NCBI RefSeq assembly: GCF_033954835.1
Contig: NZ_CP121471.1
Span: 558,001 to 622,000 of the forward strand
DNA from: Thiorhodovibrio frisius
GTDB taxonomy: Bacteria; Pseudomonadota; Gammaproteobacteria; Chromatiales; Chromatiaceae
Direction: 5' to 3'
DNA: 64,000 nucleotides
Shown: positions 62,357 to 64,000 of the stretch, piece by piece
How the letters are laid out: the number at the start of each line of letters is the position of its first letter
How positions within the stretch are numbered: the stretch's first letter is position 1
Notes under the pieces: generated by a model
What the model was told of the DNA's origin: nothing
The model's input: only the letters and a program-made list of their open reading frames with translations
Database searches by the model: none
Program-made: the position numbers and the translations under genes

Positions 62357-63121
62357 CTATTGAGCGGAGCTGGGTGTGGATGTGAGCGCGGAGCTGGGCG
62401 CCAACTGCAATTGACGCTCGCGTTCCGAATAGGCGGCAAGCTGGGTTTGAATCTGGACTTTGACTAACTCGCGATAGGGCAGGAAGTGCTCGATATAGGA
62501 GCATAGCCCGAGGTAACTGCCGAGGCCGCCACGGTTGTTGCGGGCCATCCACAAAAGATGTTGCCAGAATGCGAATCGGGTCTTGCGCTTGACGCCTTGG
62601 CGCCAGATAACAATGAGCAGCGCACGCCACGCATCCGGGTCTCGCGGCTTGGGTGCCTTTTTCTTACGCCGGTCGGGGTTGGTGTGAACATCGGCGCCGC
62701 CGAGAGTCTGGTAGTGGCGATAGGTGTCCTCCAGCCACATGGGGATGGTCAACTCGCCTTCGTCGAGCACCAGATAGTCCGCACCGGCCGCTCGCAACTC
62801 GTTGGGCAGGGCGGTTGCGTAGGGACCACCGCAGGCGCTGGGGATGCGGCGGCGGCGCGCTTCTGCGATGAGCATGCGCATGTCATCTTTTTGTACCAGC
62901 ATCCCCGAGAACAGCACAATCTCGGCCCATTCCCAATCTGCGGTGGTAATTGGCTCGATGTTGTGGTCGCGCAAGCGCATGTCCCACGTCTGCGGCAGGA
63001 TGGCCGCGACGGTCACCAAGCCGAGCGGTGGCATCATGGCCCGCTTGTTGATTAGCTCCATGACCTTCTCGAACGACCAGTAGCTCTCGCGGAACCTTGG
63101 GTAAATCAGCAGCGCACGCAT
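62357..63121 (-). CDS. radical-SAM/B12-binding family protein lacking the radical-SAM core
   Basis: A 254-aa protein. Residues 1 to ~127 match the N-terminal B12-binding-like domain of the DUF4070 radical-SAM family (MRALLIYPRFRESYWSFEKV, PPLGLVTVAAILPQTWDMRL, CGGPYATALPNELRAAGADY, LDEGELTIPMWLEDTYRH). The rest resembles the extreme C-terminus of the same family (FAFWQHLLWMARNNRG, YRELVKVQIQTQLAAY). The CxxxCxxC cluster domain between them is absent. ATG at 63121 begins the domain; a longer upstream frame is not convincing. Internal deletion or degenerate paralogue. Confidence 0.65.
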   Translation of the reverse strand: MRALLIYPRFRESYWSFEKVMELINKRAMMPPLGLVTVAAILPQTWDMRLRDHNIEPITTADWEWAEIVLFSGMLVQKDDMRMLIAEARRRRIPSACGGPYATALPNELRAAGADYLVLDEGELTIPMWLEDTYRHYQTLGGADVHTNPDRRKKKAPKPRDPDAWRALLIVIWRQGVKRKTRFAFWQHLLWMARNNRGGLGSYLGLCSYIEHFLPYRELVKVQIQTQLAAYSERERQLQLAPSSALTSTPSSAQ

Positions 63122-63450
63122 GGTATGAACTCTGGGGTTAAGACTGGCGGGCCTTTGACTTTTAACCCAGATATCCGCTAGCCGCAACTGGAGCGGCTTT
63201 GCCTTGGTGGGACTAAGGGTCTTGGTGCCGGCCGTCCGCTCCAGTTGATAGTGATTCTTGATTCGTTTCGCGCTGCGGGGTAGCATGCGGGTCGCGGTTG
63301 AGCGGTTTGTTCGCTTGAACCAAGGCTCGGCGATGTTCTTATTTGAATGCGCGACCTGCCAGCATCGGCGTCTGCCAGTGAGTGGGGTTAAGCAAGTCCA
63401 GTGGATGCGAAGTGTGACGAATGAGAAAAGCGATAGATAAGGAATCTGCA

Positions 63451-64000
63451 GTGACAGCAGAGTCTGACGCAATGCCGGCAGCTGAGGTTGCCCTCGCCGC
63501 GAATCGGTCCGCGTTGGCGCGTCCCCTGACTCTGGCCCTGGCCGGCAACCCCAACTGCGGCAAGTCGGCTCTGTTCAACGCCCTGACTGGCATCCGCCAG
63601 ACCACCGGCAACTGGCCGGGGGTGACGGTGGAGCGCAAGGAGGGGCGCTGCGAACTCGATGGCCGACCGGTGCGGGTGATCGATCTGCCCGGCATCTATT
63701 CGCTCGATGCCAGTTCGCTCGATGAGCGGGTGACGCGCGATTATCTGCTCGCGCGCGAGGCCGATGTGATCGTCAATGTGGTCGACGCGACCAATTTGGA
63801 GCGCAATCTTTACTTTAGCGTGCAGTTGCTCGAAATGGGCGTGCCCATTGTGGTGGCGCTCAATATGATGGATCTGGCCCGGCGGCGAGGGATCGATATC
63901 GACGCAGTCGCGCTGGCGCGGGAACTTGGCTGTCCGGTGGTGCCTGTGGTGGCCGTCAATAAGGAAGGTCTGACGGAACTCAGCGCGCGCACGCTGGCGG
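63451..64000 (+). CDS. feoB: FeoB, ferrous iron transporter, N-terminal part
   Basis: The frame runs off the right edge; 183 codons are visible. The G-protein domain is complete so far: G1 GNPNCGKSALFNALTG, switch I TTGNWPGVTVERKEG, G3 DLPGIYSLDA, G4 NMMD. FeoB imports Fe2+ across the inner membrane, with GTPase gating. GTG at 63451 has AAGGA seven bases upstream; ATG at 63421 and 63472 are in-frame alternatives. No feoA is visible upstream. Confidence 0.88.
   Translation, partial: MTAESDAMPAAEVALAANRSALARPLTLALAGNPNCGKSALFNALTGIRQTTGNWPGVTVERKEGRCELDGRPVRVIDLPGIYSLDASSLDERVTRDYLLAREADVIVNVVDATNLERNLYFSVQLLEMGVPIVVALNMMDLARRRGIDIDAVALARELGCPVVPVVAVNKEGLTELSARTLA

Noticed and set aside
63122-63472. 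117-residue N-terminal extension of the radical-SAM relic
   Set aside because: No similarity to the family, basic random composition, and it covers the intergenic region upstream of feoB.

Overview
The window looks like a tRNA-anchored genomic island in a GC-rich gammaproteobacterium, followed by ordinary chromosome. The GC-rich chromosomal genes (dsbB, dsbA, a BvgS-like hybrid kinase, a GGDEF/EAL regulator, feoB, and a B12-binding protein with a W-x9-EH motif next to a histidine kinase) would fit a purple sulfur bacterium (Chromatiaceae-like). That placement is an inference from gene content, not a match I could run.

Bases 1-35340 hold three integrative elements in tandem. Three direct copies of the 3' half of a tRNA-Lys gene (5676-5722, 16616-16662, 35295-35340; anticodon loop CTTTTAA, T arm, acceptor strand, CCA) are the junctions. 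No copy has a tRNA 5' half, so the intact gene should lie to the left of the window. Each element has its own tyrosine integrase and its own set of short repeats between integrase and core, probably integrase arm sites. Element 1 (ends at 5722) is GC-rich and P4/satellite-like: integrase, AlpA-type regulator and a Toprim/DUF927 primase-helicase that runs off the left edge. Element 2 (5723-16661) is AT-rich and looks like a defence cargo element. It carries int2, an overlapping excisionase-like gene, a 56-unit 15-bp minisatellite, a JAMM/JAB metalloprotease, an EcoRI-type adenine methyltransferase, a DUF262-HNH nuclease, a SIR2-domain protein, a UvrD-like helicase and a possible Rep protein.

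Element 3 (16662-35340) has two halves. The left half has minus-strand genes separated by integron attC-like sites with no integron integrase visible (GIY-YIG nuclease, Adhesin_E-like protein, broken caspase-like gene, small ORF), plus a recombinase remnant between palindromic repeats and a probable group II intron fragment. The right half (21.6-32.5 kb) is a run of plus-strand genes, 14 of 15 with signal peptides and mostly unrecognised. One is LprI-like. I suggest, as inference, an array of periplasmic immunity or inhibitor proteins. An AlpA-like gene and int3 close the element.

From 35341 to 36277 there is debris: a frameshifted hsdM fragment and a 5'-truncated copy of a small element-1 gene. 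A complete type 1 BREX locus follows on the minus strand (36278-51245), in the order brxA-brxB-brxC-pglX-pglZ-brxL. It contains a vapBC pair with a truncated toxin, an AlbA_2/ATPase-like gene and a yefM-yoeB pair. The rest (51.5-64 kb) is chromosomal: a three-gene B12-sensor/histidine-kinase operon, dsbB, dsbA, the hybrid kinase and its c-di-GMP regulator, a radical-SAM family protein lacking its radical-SAM core, and the start of feoB.
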